Shown here: in pieces, positions 28,300-37,967 of the stretch
How the letters are laid out: the number at the start of each line of letters is the position of its first letter
How positions within the stretch are numbered: position 1 is the stretch's first letter
NCBI GenBank assembly: GCA_008330645.1
Contig: VLTN01000016.1
Location: forward strand, 186,001 to 250,000
Source of the DNA: Cafeteria roenbergensis
Lineage: Eukaryota > Sar > Bigyra > Bicosoecida > Cafeteriaceae
Length of the DNA: 64,000 bases
Reading direction: 5' to 3'
Notes under the pieces: generated by a model
Databases searched by the model: none
What the model was told of the DNA's origin: nothing
The model's input: the letters and a program-made list of their open reading frames with translations, nothing else
Translations under genes and position numbers: made by a program

Positions 28300-30768
28300 A
28301 TGGACCCCCCTTCGCTTCCGGACGCTGTGCGGCTGCGTCGCGAGGCGGCCGAGGCCGAAAAGCAAGTGGACCGGTTGCGCGAGGCAGCCGACAGGGCCGA
28401 GGAGCGAGCAAACGGCGCAATCCAGTCGCTGCAGGACACTCGGCGCGCGGCCACTGCTTCGGCCAAAGAGGCTGCCCGGCTTGGTCGCGAGGTGACTGCT
28501 CTGCGCGAGCGGTGCCGCCGCGCGGAAGACGAGGCCGACAAGGCAAAATCGGAAGCCCGCCGCTGGCGCGCAAAGGTAGGCGTTGGGCGCCGAGATGCCG
28601 CCGTGGTGGAGCACATCCGCAGGCTGAAAAGCGAGCTTGCTGCCTCCCGGAAGGCTTGCGACGGGCTCCGAGACGAGCGGGACGCACTGCGAGGACAGCT
28701 GGCGGAGGCTTCGAAGGAGCTCGGGGGTCTCGTGGCTGCGCTCGAGCTTCGGGCTGACGAGCTGATCCAGGGAAGCGACGGGGAGGACTCTGACGCCGCC
28801 GGCGCCGCGCCCGGCGACAGCGACAGGAAATCGAGGCTTGACCGCGGGGGACGAGGGGGCAGGAGCAGGGCGCAGCACAGGCAGGGGGCAGCCTCTGCGG
28901 GCGAGGACGCTGCTGGGCGCGCGGAGGCGGAGGCGGAGGCCACGGTGTCGGAGGCCATCCGGATCGCGGCGGGGCGTGGCGGGGAGGGGGGGCGAGGCGG
29001 CAGGGTCCTAGGCAGGGTGCGGCGGGCCGCGGTGTTGTTTGAGGTGGGCAAGCAGCGTGAGGCTTGCCGGCGCGCCGAGGAGGCCGGGCGCCAGGCCAGG
29101 GAGGAGGTGGAGGCGGCCGCCGAGGAGCTCTCGGCCTTGCGGCGGCGCGTTGCAGAAGCTGAGGCACAGCGGGACGCGGCAGCGGACAGAGCGGCAGCCG
29201 CCATGGCGGACGCCGACGAGGCCCGCGCCGAGGGGGCCCGCCTTCGCCAGTCGCTCTCCCGCGTCAAAGGGGAGCAGGAGGAGGTGCTGAGGTTCGTCGA
29301 GGAGAGGGCAGGAAGGCTGGAGCGGGCGGAGGAGGCGGCCGTGCGCGCGAAGGAGGATGCAGCAGAGGCGCGGTCGGAGGCCTCGGCGGGGCGGGAGCGA
29401 GCCCGCCGCGCGGAGGCGGAGCTCGAGGCGATCAAGCGAATGGCAGGCAAGGCCGAGGACGCACTGGGAAGCGTGCGGAAGGAGGCGGAGGACAGGGAGG
29501 CGGGCGAGAAGGCGGCTGCCGAGCGGGCGGAGAGGCTCGCGAAGGAGGTGGAGGACCTCTCAGACGACGTCCAGCGGCTCACCGAGGCGCACGCACGCGC
29601 GGAGTCTGCGGCAGAGGAGGCACGGGAGGCCCAGCTAGAGGCGCAGCAGGCCCTGGGTCAGGCCCAGGCCGACCTGGCAGCCGAGCGGCAGGCCCGTGAG
29701 GCAGCCGAGGAGCAGGGCGCCGCGTCCCAAGGGGCCCTGCGGCGCGAGCTGACGGCAACAGTGCAGGCCCTGGAAGCAGCCGTCGAGGCGCAGCAGGCGG
29801 CCGAGGCGGCCCGCGCGCACGCCGAGGCGGAGTATCGGGCGGCGGTGGTGGCGCGCCGCGGGCTGGAGGGCCAGGTGCGGGACCTGACTGGCTCCCTGGC
29901 GAGCGCGCGATCGACCAAGTCCATGCTCCAGAGCGCACTGACGGAGCAAATGGCGTCTTTGCGGGCTGGGCTCGTGGGCGAGCGGCGCGCGCGCGAGGCG
30001 GCCGAGGCGGAGCTCGCCACCCTCTCCGGCTTCCTGCGCGCAGAGGCCGCCGCCACAGGCAGGGAGGACGTGGCCGCTGCGGCCTCGAGAGCGAGGCGAA
30101 GCGGCCCGCGGAGGGGAGACGCGCCGGGGGCTGGCGGGTTCTCTCGTGCCGTTGCGAGCATGGCGGAGGCCGGCAGCCCGGCAGGCGGCTGGTGGGATCA
30201 GGGCGGCAGGGGTGGGGCCATGGCAAGTGGGGAGGTCCCTCCGCCGCGCAGCGATAGCCGCGGGAGGGCCAGCGGCAGCGGCAGCGGCAGCGCCAGGGCG
30301 TCAGTTGCGTCCACACCGCGCTCGCTGGGCGCTGAGGTTGCTGGAAGGATCGTTTCGGCAGTTGCTCGCGAGCGCGCAGGAGCGGCGGGCGTGGCCCCGG
30401 CACCTCTGTCGCAGGCCTCACGTCCCTCGTCGCAAAGCTCGGGACGGTTCGACAGAGGCGCGTTCGCGCACGCCGCGGCTTCCTCCCAGCGAAACGGAGG
30501 GACGCCGCTGCCCCCTGCCGCCGCGGTAGCCCTTGCCAAGGCGCAGCAGGCTGTTCGCGAGCGGCGTCCCCCCCGCGCTACTGCGCCTCTCGGGTCGCCA
30601 AGGAGCCCGACGGGCGGCACCGGCGGCCATTTCGAGGAGGGCGACGGCAATCCATTGGGGGGGTCCAGGCCGAGGGAGGCTTCAGCGGGCTCCAGCGACG
30701 ACCTGGACGAAAGCGGGCTCGGCGATGCAACAAGGCGGGTGCTCGCCTCCCTGGGGCGGGGACAGTGA
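28300..30768 (+). CDS. long coiled-coil protein, unknown family
   Basis: 822 aa in one exon. Residues about 8-600 are almost continuous heptad-rich coiled coil (runs such as LREAADRAEERANGAIQSLQ and RKEAEDREAGEKAAAERAER), broken by an acidic/glycine linker around residues 165-245. The C-terminal ~200 residues are Ser/Gly/Pro/Arg-rich and disordered. It resembles myosin-tail or golgin/basal-body type proteins only by composition, so no function is assigned; a structural scaffold is likely. The start at 28300 (cgaATGG) is preferred; an in-frame ATG at 28072 would add 76 residues without coiled-coil character and would include the TATA-like element. It converges on the phenylalanyl-tRNA synthetase gene, leaving 314 bp. 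Confidence 0.7.
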   Translation: MDPPSLPDAVRLRREAAEAEKQVDRLREAADRAEERANGAIQSLQDTRRAATASAKEAARLGREVTALRERCRRAEDEADKAKSEARRWRAKVGVGRRDAAVVEHIRRLKSELAASRKACDGLRDERDALRGQLAEASKELGGLVAALELRADELIQGSDGEDSDAAGAAPGDSDRKSRLDRGGRGGRSRAQHRQGAASAGEDAAGRAEAEAEATVSEAIRIAAGRGGEGGRGGRVLGRVRRAAVLFEVGKQREACRRAEEAGRQAREEVEAAAEELSALRRRVAEAEAQRDAAADRAAAAMADADEARAEGARLRQSLSRVKGEQEEVLRFVEERAGRLERAEEAAVRAKEDAAEARSEASAGRERARRAEAELEAIKRMAGKAEDALGSVRKEAEDREAGEKAAAERAERLAKEVEDLSDDVQRLTEAHARAESAAEEAREAQLEAQQALGQAQADLAAERQAREAAEEQGAASQGALRRELTATVQALEAAVEAQQAAEAARAHAEAEYRAAVVARRGLEGQVRDLTGSLASARSTKSMLQSALTEQMASLRAGLVGERRAREAAEAELATLSGFLRAEAAATGREDVAAAASRARRSGPRRGDAPGAGGFSRAVASMAEAGSPAGGWWDQGGRGGAMASGEVPPPRSDSRGRASGSGSGSARASVASTPRSLGAEVAGRIVSAVARERAGAAGVAPAPLSQASRPSSQSSGRFDRGAFAHAAASSQRNGGTPLPPAAAVALAKAQQAVRERRPPRATAPLGSPRSPTGGTGGHFEEGDGNPLGGSRPREASAGSSDDLDESGLGDATRRVLASLGRGQ

Positions 30769-31082
30769 CAGCAGGCTGGAAGCAGCTACTGCTGGCGTGG
30801 TTTGAAGGGCTGCAGGCAAGCCCCTGTTGCTCTGGGCGTCAGCGCGGCCAAAAGCGTGCATGCGATTGATTGTGAGTGAGGTTGTGCGCGGGCGAGCTTC
30901 GCTCGGCGCCCCAAGGCGGCGCGGGACGCGACCCAGGGAGTGCCAGGCGCCGACTCGGGCTGCTTGTGGGCGGGCGGAGACGGGAAAGCGAGTGCCGCGA
31001 AGGATTGGGTTGTGTGTGTGCGGGGCGACACAGGACACGCATCGAGGGCGAGGGCAAAAAGCACCCGCAAGGACGGGGACGC
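30769..31082. other. convergent intergenic spacer
   Basis: Between the stop codons of the coiled-coil gene and PheRS alpha. No gene or motif is seen beyond a short TG-rich run near 31010. Confidence 0.5.
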
Positions 31083-32947
31083 TCAGAAGCGCACGATGGG
31101 GGTCGACTTGGACGCAGCGACCTGAACCTTGTGTCCGAAAAGGTCGCGGATGTTGCTGTAGCGGTACTTGATCATCGTGGGGCGCTCAAGAGAGAGACCC
31201 CACGCGATGACGCGCACGCCCTCGGGCAGGCCCATGGGGGCCAGCATCTCGGGGCGGAAGATACCGCTGTTGCCAATCTCCGTCCAGCACTTGAGGTCGG
31301 GGTGGTAGCCGAACACCTCCATCGAGGGCTCCGTGTAGGGGTTGTAGGCGGGCTTGAAGCGCAGGTTGGTGATGCCGATGCGGCGGAAGAAGTCGCGGAT
31401 CGTGCCGATGAGGTCCGCCAGCCCCAGGCCGTAGTCGGCGACGACGCCTTCCACCTGGTGGAACTCTGCGAGGTGAGTCGCGTCGAGCGTCTCGTTCCGG
31501 AACACGCGGTCGATGGAGAAGTACTTCTTGGGGGTGAAGCCGCCCTCCTGGTTGGCGAGCTCGTACAGCATGCGGCTGGAGACGGCCGTGGTGTGCGTGC
31601 GAAGGATGAGCTTGTCCGCCTCGGAGCGCTCCCAGACCGTGCCGTAGCCGCGAGAGCCATAGCCGCCAGTCTGGTGCACGGTCTTGACCCGCTCGCAGTA
31701 GTCCTCGGGCACGTGCCTGGCCACGCCGGGCTTGGACACGAAGAAGGTGTCGTGGGCGTCGCGGGCGGGGTGGGACTGGGGCTGGAACAGGGCGTCGAAG
31801 TTCCAGAAGCAGCTCTCCACGAAGCGGGAGGTGGGCATCTCGGCGAAGCCCATTTCGAACAGCACGCGACGGAACTCCGTCCGCACCTTCAAGAGGGTGT
31901 GCTCCACTCCGCAGGCGGGCACCGTGCCTTCGGCGTCAAAGTTGTACGGCTTGAACGTGGTGTCGCGCCAGGAGCCGTCGGCAAGCATGGCAGCGGTCAG
32001 ATCGGCGGCGGTGCGGCGCCGCTCCACCGCGTACGACGCGCCCTTGCCGAGGGTCCAGGCCGTGCGCTTTCTGCGGACGAATAAAAAGACAACAACAAAC
32101 GCGGCAGCCAAAGCTTACAAGGAGGCTTCAGGTGTTGGGCTTCCGGGCGGGGCGGGGAGCAGGCGCTGCTCGGGCCCAAGCCCGGAGGGCAGCAGCAGTC
32201 GGAACGGCGCCATGCGCTCCTGCACTGCCTGCGGCAAGCTCACCCTTGCGCGATGAGCTTGCGGCGCTTCAGCTCCTTAAGCGTCTTGGCATCGAGCGCG
32301 TCGGACAGACCCTTGAGGAGGGACGCAGTCTTGTCCTCGACCGCTGCGGGATCAGCCTGCGGAGAGAGCCGACGCGGAGGCAAGGCCGAGGCAGGAGCGT
32401 GGGCTCGCGCCGGAGACGGCGAACTTACAGCGTGACAGCGCTTCCCAGCGTGCGCGAGACCCGCACGGGGGCGACAGTGGGGCGGGCGAGCACCGTCTCG
32501 CCACGCCTTGAAGCAACAGCGCGCAAATGGGCTCACCTTGCGGACGATGTTGCCCGTGCCCTTCTCGATCTCCACCCATCCGTTCTTCTTGGCGATGCCG
32601 AGGCCGCCCTTGAACACATCGTCGCCCACCTTGGCCTTGACATCGGCCTGCGCAGCCGCCTCTTCGGCGGGCAGAGCCTTCAGGATGACCAGCTCCGGCG
32701 ATCCCTGCGCCACGGCCTCCTCGCCAGCGGGCGTGAGCTCCCAGAACAGAGTCTGGTTCAGGGTCTTGGTGATGTAGCCCTCGCTCTCCAGCGAGTTCAT
32801 CTCCCTCTCAACGTCATCGTGGGACACGCCCTGCTCGTCTGCCCAGCAGCGCGAGTCGGCGATGTCTGCGCTCTCAAGCGCGCGCAGAATCACGCCATCC
32901 AGAGATGCGGCTGGGGCCGAGGACGCACCTGCTGCGGCTGCTGCCAT
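31083..32947 (-). CDS. FARSA: phenylalanine--tRNA ligase alpha subunit (cytosolic)
   Basis: Charges tRNA-Phe as part of an alpha2beta2 enzyme. Exons (minus): 32947-32537, 32356-32244, 32070-31083; introns of 180 and 173 bp with phases 0/0 and 2/1 closing exactly, giving 503 aa (human 508). The N-terminal winged-helix DNA-binding-like domains are in exon 1 ([30 protein letters not shown]). The class II core is in exon 3: [32 protein letters not shown], motif 2 [19 protein letters not shown] (about residue 365), and motif 3 [12 protein letters not shown] (about 470). All key active-site segments are kept. This is the best calibrated gene model in the window and sets the local intron rules. Confidence 0.97.
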
Positions 32948-33304
32948 GGCGCGGCTGCCGCTCGCTGGGGAACGGAGTGAAGGTTTCGACAGGCGCGCTT
33001 TCGCGGCCGAGCGACGAGCAGAAGCCGCCGCTTCCAGCGCCAGTATTTTTGCACAGTTGCAAATATCCGCAGGCTACACACTACACATTGCCCCCCGCGT
33101 TTGCCTCCAGCCACTGCAGTGCGAGCAATCCAGCGCACCGCAGCGGAAAGCACCCGGCTCGATGCCCGCACAGTTCGGCTCAGAAACACGAGTGTTGCCC
33201 GTGAGCCGCGAGGCCAAGCGCACGTTGCCGACGCGCGCAACACCGAAACAAACAACACGGCTCACGCAGTCAGTCCTGCACACACACACAAGTCTAGCCT
33301 GCCT
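32948..33304. other. spacer upstream of PheRS alpha
   Basis: Holds the PheRS promoter (minus) and the end of the F-x-P gene's transcription unit. An AT-richer patch at 33040-33072 (minus: GATATTTGCAACTGTGCA) lies about 100 bp upstream of the ATG. No ORF is supported. Confidence 0.4.
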
Positions 33305-36300
33305 TCACCGGGGAGGCGAGGCGGCGAGGGTGGCAGAGACTTTGAGCGCGTTCAGGCGCTGCTGAATGGCAGAAAGGCCGCCCGTTGGCCGGGCGGGGCT
33401 GGCCGCTCCCGACGAGCTGTGCGAAGTGGGAGCGCTCCACTCGGCAGGCTGCCGCACCGGCGACACGGAGACGCGCCCGCCGCCAGCGCGCAGGGCTTCC
33501 GTTAGCCGCTCCGCGACTTCGTCGACGTCCACCTCGCCCCGCATTGCTGCCGCGCGAGGCGCTCGAATGCGTCCGGCCGCCCCTGCAGGCGCGGTGACGT
33601 CGACGGACTCGACGGAGTGCAACATCGAAGCGACTTGCGCCCCTCTGCCGACTGGCCTTTGCTCAGGGATGGGGGACCGGGAACGGGAAGGCGAGCGCGA
33701 GCGCGAGCGCGAGGGCTCCGACTCCGACGCGGATCCGTCGGCGATGAGCAGGGGCCGAGCACCGGCCGCCCGGGGCGCGGCGCGGCGCGAGCCCCTGACA
33801 GGCTCCCCGTGCCCAGGCGCCTCATCAGCCTCGGGCCTCCTTGCGCCGCTGCTTCTGCGCGTCCCTCCGGGCGCCGGCCGAGCGTGAAACCGCCGCGACC
33901 GCACCGCCTCGGCTGCCTCCTCGTCTTGCGCGCGTCGCCGGGCCTGCTCCTCCCTCGCTGCTGCGTCTTGCCGCTGGCGCATCTGCGCGGCGTGCTGGTA
34001 GAGCCGCGCAGCAACGGGCTGGGAGCCGTTCACAGACTCGGCAAGGCGCGCGGAGCGCTTGTCGATGGTGGGGGCGGCAGGGATGTCGTCCTGGGCCTGG
34101 AGCTCTGCCCTCGTTGCCTCTGCACGCCGAGAGCGGCGCTCTCTGCCATACACCCATGCGCCCCTGTCCGGCTTGTCTGCTGTTGCCCGGGACTCCAGCA
34201 GGCGGCCCATCGCGTCGCAGAAGGCGTCGAAGGTGACCAGACATTGCGAAGCAGGCGAGGCCTTTCCGGCGGCAGCGGCGGCACCGCCCGCGGAGGCCGT
34301 GGCTCCGCTGGGGGCTGCCGCCCCCTTTTGGGTGGCCGGTGCGGCTCCCGCGGCGGCGGAGGCCTGGGTGCCTTCGGCGGGGAGCGCAGCATCGCTCTCA
34401 GAGGCCGAGGGCACAAACCCGCCGGCAGTGACCTTGCCGCCCGAGGGGCGCGGCGGGGCGGAGTCGGGCGACGGTTCCGGCGACGAGGACGTCGAGGGGT
34501 GTGCGGCGGATTCGCACCCTGCGGCTCGCAGTCGAGCCAGGGCAGCTTGCGCCACCCCAGCCACACCAGGGGGGAGCACATCCGAAAAGGCGGCGTCCGC
34601 GTCGAGCGGGGACGAGCCCTGCCCCATGGAGGCGTCGAACGCCTCTTCGCGCGACGCGAGGTCCGCTGGCGCGTCGCCCGGCTCGGCCATCGGCACAGAG
34701 GGGTGGACCCCCGCCAGGACCCAGCGGGGCAGGCCGCCGAGGCCATCGTCGTCGTCCTCCTCGCCGGCGAGGTGGCGGGCCCGCCTGGCCCGCTCTTGCT
34801 CCGACATGCGACACGACCGGCGCAGCAGGGCGAACACGGGAGCAAGGGTGCGGCGGCGCGCTGCGGCCAGCAGCGTGATGCTGGCGGAGCTGGCGGGCGT
34901 GCCAGCGGCCTGCTGCTTGGCCGCTTGGTCGGCCATGCTCACGCGGCCGCGGTGGCGCTCTCGGCGGCCGGTGGCGTCCTTGGCAAGGCGCTCCGCTGCG
35001 AGACGCGCCGCCGAAGGCCGCGATGCCAGACCCGCAACGGCGCGCTCCACCGCCCGCGCGTCGGGCTTGGCCGTGACCTTTGCCGGGGGTACCACCGGCG
35101 GCGCATTCGGCGTGAACCGGGGCCTCCCCTCCTCGTCCACGAGCGAAGCCACCTTGACTCGCTCCCGCCTCCTGGCCTCCAGCCGCTGCGCCCGCTGCCA
35201 GAGCCTGTCGAACACGGCAGGCTTGCCGTCTGCAGAGTCCGCCCCTGCCCCCGCCCCCGCCGCCGCCTCCGCCCCTGCGGCCTCCCGGCAAGTGCCGGCG
35301 CCCTCGGCAAGCCGGGCCGCGACGAGCTTCGGCTGGAAGGAGTACTGCGAGTGCACCGCCCGCGCGCGCTGCGCCGCCCGTGCCTGCCGCTCGGACACGT
35401 CCCTAGCCAGTCGCTCGAACACAGGATCGGCGCCGCCTCCCGTTGCTGCCTCGCTGCCCAGAGCGTTAGCGGCCTCGCGGGTGGTGCGTGCGAGCGCCGC
35501 CGCAGCGTCCTCCGGCTGCTGTGGCTCGGGGCCGTCGCCATCAGCGTCTGAGGCCGAGCACACCGGGGAGGCGCTCGGCGAGCGGGACGGTCCGTCGGGC
35601 TCGGACGACGCCGCGCCGCCGCCGTCGCTCCTTGGACTCACGCACATGGGCGAGGGCGCCGGCATTCCCCGGCGAATCCCCAGCGCGCCACCTCCGCCGG
35701 CCGGCCCATCGCCCACCGCGCCTGGCCCGCTCGGCTTGGGCGCGCGTGCTGCCTTGACGGGGGGCCTCGAGCTCCGCCCGCGGCTCCTGGCCGACTTTGC
35801 GGTGTCTGGCTGGAAGGTGCACTCTGCCAGCTCCTTCCGAATAAGCTCCTCCCGAGCTGCCTCGGGGTCGAACGGCTGGCGGCGGAGGTGGAGCCCCTCC
35901 TGCCGCTCCTGCGCCGCCTGGATCAGCTGCCGGCTCTTGCGCGTCATGAAGGCCACTGGGTGGCAGGACTGCTCCTCCTCGGCCGCGCGCGCCTCCGCCA
36001 GCTGGCGGGCCTCCGTCTCGAGGCGCGTCTTGCGTGCCTGGTACTCTCGCGTGAGGCGGGCTGCATGGTCGGCGGCGTGGCGAGCTGAAACGCTGCGCCG
36101 GGAGGCCACGCTCTCCGCCGCCGCGGGGGCAGCGGGCTTGGCACCCAGGCCGCCGCGGGAGCCACCGGGGCTCGAGTGCGGCGTGGACACGGCCGACGCG
36201 CGGGCGCTGGTCGGGGCGCTGGCGCCGCCTGGCCTCGCCCTGCCCCCTCCCGCTTGGGGGGCGGGAGGCGGGTTTGCGGCTCGGCGCGGGCCGGAGGCGA

Positions 36301-37336
36301 CGGTGGGCCGTGATGCCTGACGTCCCGCGCCAGCCCCGGAGCCGGGGGCAGCGTCGTTGCCGGGGTGGCTGGCGGGGCCCACTTGCGCGGGAGGCGGCGG
36401 GTCGCCGCCGACCGGCCTGCCACGGGTGCGGGCGGAGTGCTGGGCCGCGTGGCTCTCCCACTGCTGCTTCGTGACGCCGCGGTAGAGGCGCTCGGACACG
36501 TTGCGGGCCTGTTTTGCCGAGAGGCGGCGAGTTGGCGCGGGGCGGGCTCCCGCTTCGGCGTCGGCAGCCTCGGCGCGCAGCCCTGGCCCCCGCCCGGCGG
36601 GCTGGAACGGGCGACGGGATGCCCCCGCGGGGCCGCGCGCAGACTTGACAGCTGCCGGTCCTCGCTTGGGGGCGGTCGCGGGGCCCCTGGACGTCGGGTG
36701 GCGGGTGCCCACACCGCGCCGGCCAGAGGCCACTGACGCGCTGTCCAGCGCCTGGTCGAAGCGGGCGCGCGACGCAGAGTCCTCCTCCTCCTCGTCGTCC
36801 TCGTCCTCATCGTCGTCGTCGTCGTCGTCGTAGTCCTCCTCGTCATGCTGGTGGAAGCGCTCGGCTGCGCGCTCCGTGGCCCCGGCCCGGCGCCGCGTCG
36901 CCTGAGGTCGGCCGTTGGCGGCCGGAGTCACGTGGTGCCTGGGACCCGGCAGGGCCCTCTCGGAGCCAGAGTCTTCGTCGTGCAGCCCGCCCTCGTGGTC
37001 TGTGCTGCCTGGGGAGCTGTCGATTCGGCGGAGCATGTCGGGTGAGCCGGAGGGCGCCCGGAGTTCCAGATACACGCCCGAGGAGGCTCCCGCTGAGCTA
37101 GGGGACTCTCGCACCCTCTGCTCCAGCTGCGCCTCCTTTGCTGCCTTGTGGACGCGGGCCGCCTCAATCAGCGGCTGGCGAGCGGTGGCTGGGTCGAGGC
37201 CACACGCGGAAATGAACGCGTCCACAACCGTGGGCACATCGTCGCGCAGACGAACCTGCAGTGTCTCGTTGCCTCTGCCTGGGACCTCAATGTCCAATTC
37301 CACGAGTAGTGGGTTGGCCCCGCCAGCGGAGGCCAT
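33305..37336 (-). CDS. protist F-x-P / RLY-repeat protein, probably cytoskeletal or ciliary
   Basis: 1343 aa from the ATG at 37336. The N-terminal ~65 residues form a small ubiquitin/PB1-like fold pattern (VELDIEVPGRGNETLQVRLR then DDVPTVVDAFISACGLD). The rest is disordered and charged, but carries scattered repeats of two short motifs: F-x-P (CTFQPD, SFQPKL, RFTPNA) each near an (E/D)RL(Y/W) helix (SERLYRGVT, FERLARDVSERQA, FDRLWQRAQRL, AARLYQHA). This architecture is common in large flagellate and apicomplexan proteins tied to cilia or cytoskeleton, though no named family is certain. An acidic run at about residues 165-190 is almost pure D/E. The frame is open upstream to 37744; a further ATG exists at 37651, so an upstream start or exon is possible. 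It shares a promoter region with WDR34. Confidence 0.6.
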   Translation of the reverse strand: MASAGGANPLLVELDIEVPGRGNETLQVRLRDDVPTVVDAFISACGLDPATARQPLIEAARVHKAAKEAQLEQRVRESPSSAGASSGVYLELRAPSGSPDMLRRIDSSPGSTDHEGGLHDEDSGSERALPGPRHHVTPAANGRPQATRRRAGATERAAERFHQHDEEDYDDDDDDDEDEDDEEEEDSASRARFDQALDSASVASGRRGVGTRHPTSRGPATAPKRGPAAVKSARGPAGASRRPFQPAGRGPGLRAEAADAEAGARPAPTRRLSAKQARNVSERLYRGVTKQQWESHAAQHSARTRGRPVGGDPPPPAQVGPASHPGNDAAPGSGAGAGRQASRPTVASGPRRAANPPPAPQAGGGRARPGGASAPTSARASAVSTPHSSPGGSRGGLGAKPAAPAAAESVASRRSVSARHAADHAARLTREYQARKTRLETEARQLAEARAAEEEQSCHPVAFMTRKSRQLIQAAQERQEGLHLRRQPFDPEAAREELIRKELAECTFQPDTAKSARSRGRSSRPPVKAARAPKPSGPGAVGDGPAGGGGALGIRRGMPAPSPMCVSPRSDGGGAASSEPDGPSRSPSASPVCSASDADGDGPEPQQPEDAAAALARTTREAANALGSEAATGGGADPVFERLARDVSERQARAAQRARAVHSQYSFQPKLVAARLAEGAGTCREAAGAEAAAGAGAGADSADGKPAVFDRLWQRAQRLEARRRERVKVASLVDEEGRPRFTPNAPPVVPPAKVTAKPDARAVERAVAGLASRPSAARLAAERLAKDATGRRERHRGRVSMADQAAKQQAAGTPASSASITLLAAARRRTLAPVFALLRRSCRMSEQERARRARHLAGEEDDDDGLGGLPRWVLAGVHPSVPMAEPGDAPADLASREEAFDASMGQGSSPLDADAAFSDVLPPGVAGVAQAALARLRAAGCESAAHPSTSSSPEPSPDSAPPRPSGGKVTAGGFVPSASESDAALPAEGTQASAAAGAAPATQKGAAAPSGATASAGGAAAAAGKASPASQCLVTFDAFCDAMGRLLESRATADKPDRGAWVYGRERRSRRAEATRAELQAQDDIPAAPTIDKRSARLAESVNGSQPVAARLYQHAAQMRQRQDAAAREEQARRRAQDEEAAEAVRSRRFHARPAPGGTRRSSGARRPEADEAPGHGEPVRGSRRAAPRAAGARPLLIADGSASESEPSRSRSRSPSRSRSPIPEQRPVGRGAQVASMLHSVESVDVTAPAGAAGRIRAPRAAAMRGEVDVDEVAERLTEALRAGGGRVSVSPVRQPAEWSAPTSHSSSGAASPARPTGGLSAIQQRLNALKVSATLAASPPR
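36765..36845. repeat. GAC/GAG-rich tract (acidic run) in the F-x-P gene
   Basis: On the minus strand, runs of GAC, GAT and GAG encode an uninterrupted acidic segment of over 20 residues. Confidence 0.85.
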
Positions 37337-37967
37337 GGGGCCAGCCGTGATTGGCGGGCGAAGCTGCTGGTCGCGGGAAGACTGGCGCCGAAGGCTGCCG
37401 GGGTGCGCCGTGCCGGCAGCTGCTGCCGAGATCGCACCCTCCGCGAGGCTTGCGCGGTCGGAGCCGTTGGCGACTGCGCGCCGCGGCGGCCCTTCGCTCG
37501 GCCTGAGCGCGGGTGCCGACACACATTGCGGGCAGCGGCAAACCCGGCAACGGGCGAGGACCACGCAGCTCTGCTCCAGCCCGACGGCCCGCCGCGGATC
37601 GGTCCGTGGCCCACAGGCCGCGCTTCTGACGCAGACTCCCACGCGGGCCATGGCCTCCGCAGCGAGGTTCCGAGACCTGGACGGCCCGACCGCCGTGGTG
37701 GAGCCCAGCGCGGCAGAGGCCAAGGCAACGGCTGAAATGGGCACGGAAACCGTTCCTTATTCTGTGGCGTCGACTGGGGCGCAGTGCGGCTCACGCGCCG
37801 ATGCAGCGGTGAGACCTGTGTATGGCCCACACCTTGCGGTTGGGCTTCCAGGCGGGCCTGCCGGGGCCGCCCAAGCGGCCAGCTGATCGGACGCACTGCT
37901 GAAGCAGTTGCGCCAGCTCCTGACGGCCCAATTCCAGCTCCACGCGGCCGTCACGCGCCCCCCCTCG
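37337..37967. promoter_or_regulatory. divergent region F-x-P gene / WDR34
   Basis: 631 bp between the two putative start codons, facing outward. No TATA is seen. Part of it (37650-37337) could be coding for an extended N-terminus of the minus gene. If the neighbour is ciliary, a shared control site would be expected here. Confidence 0.35.
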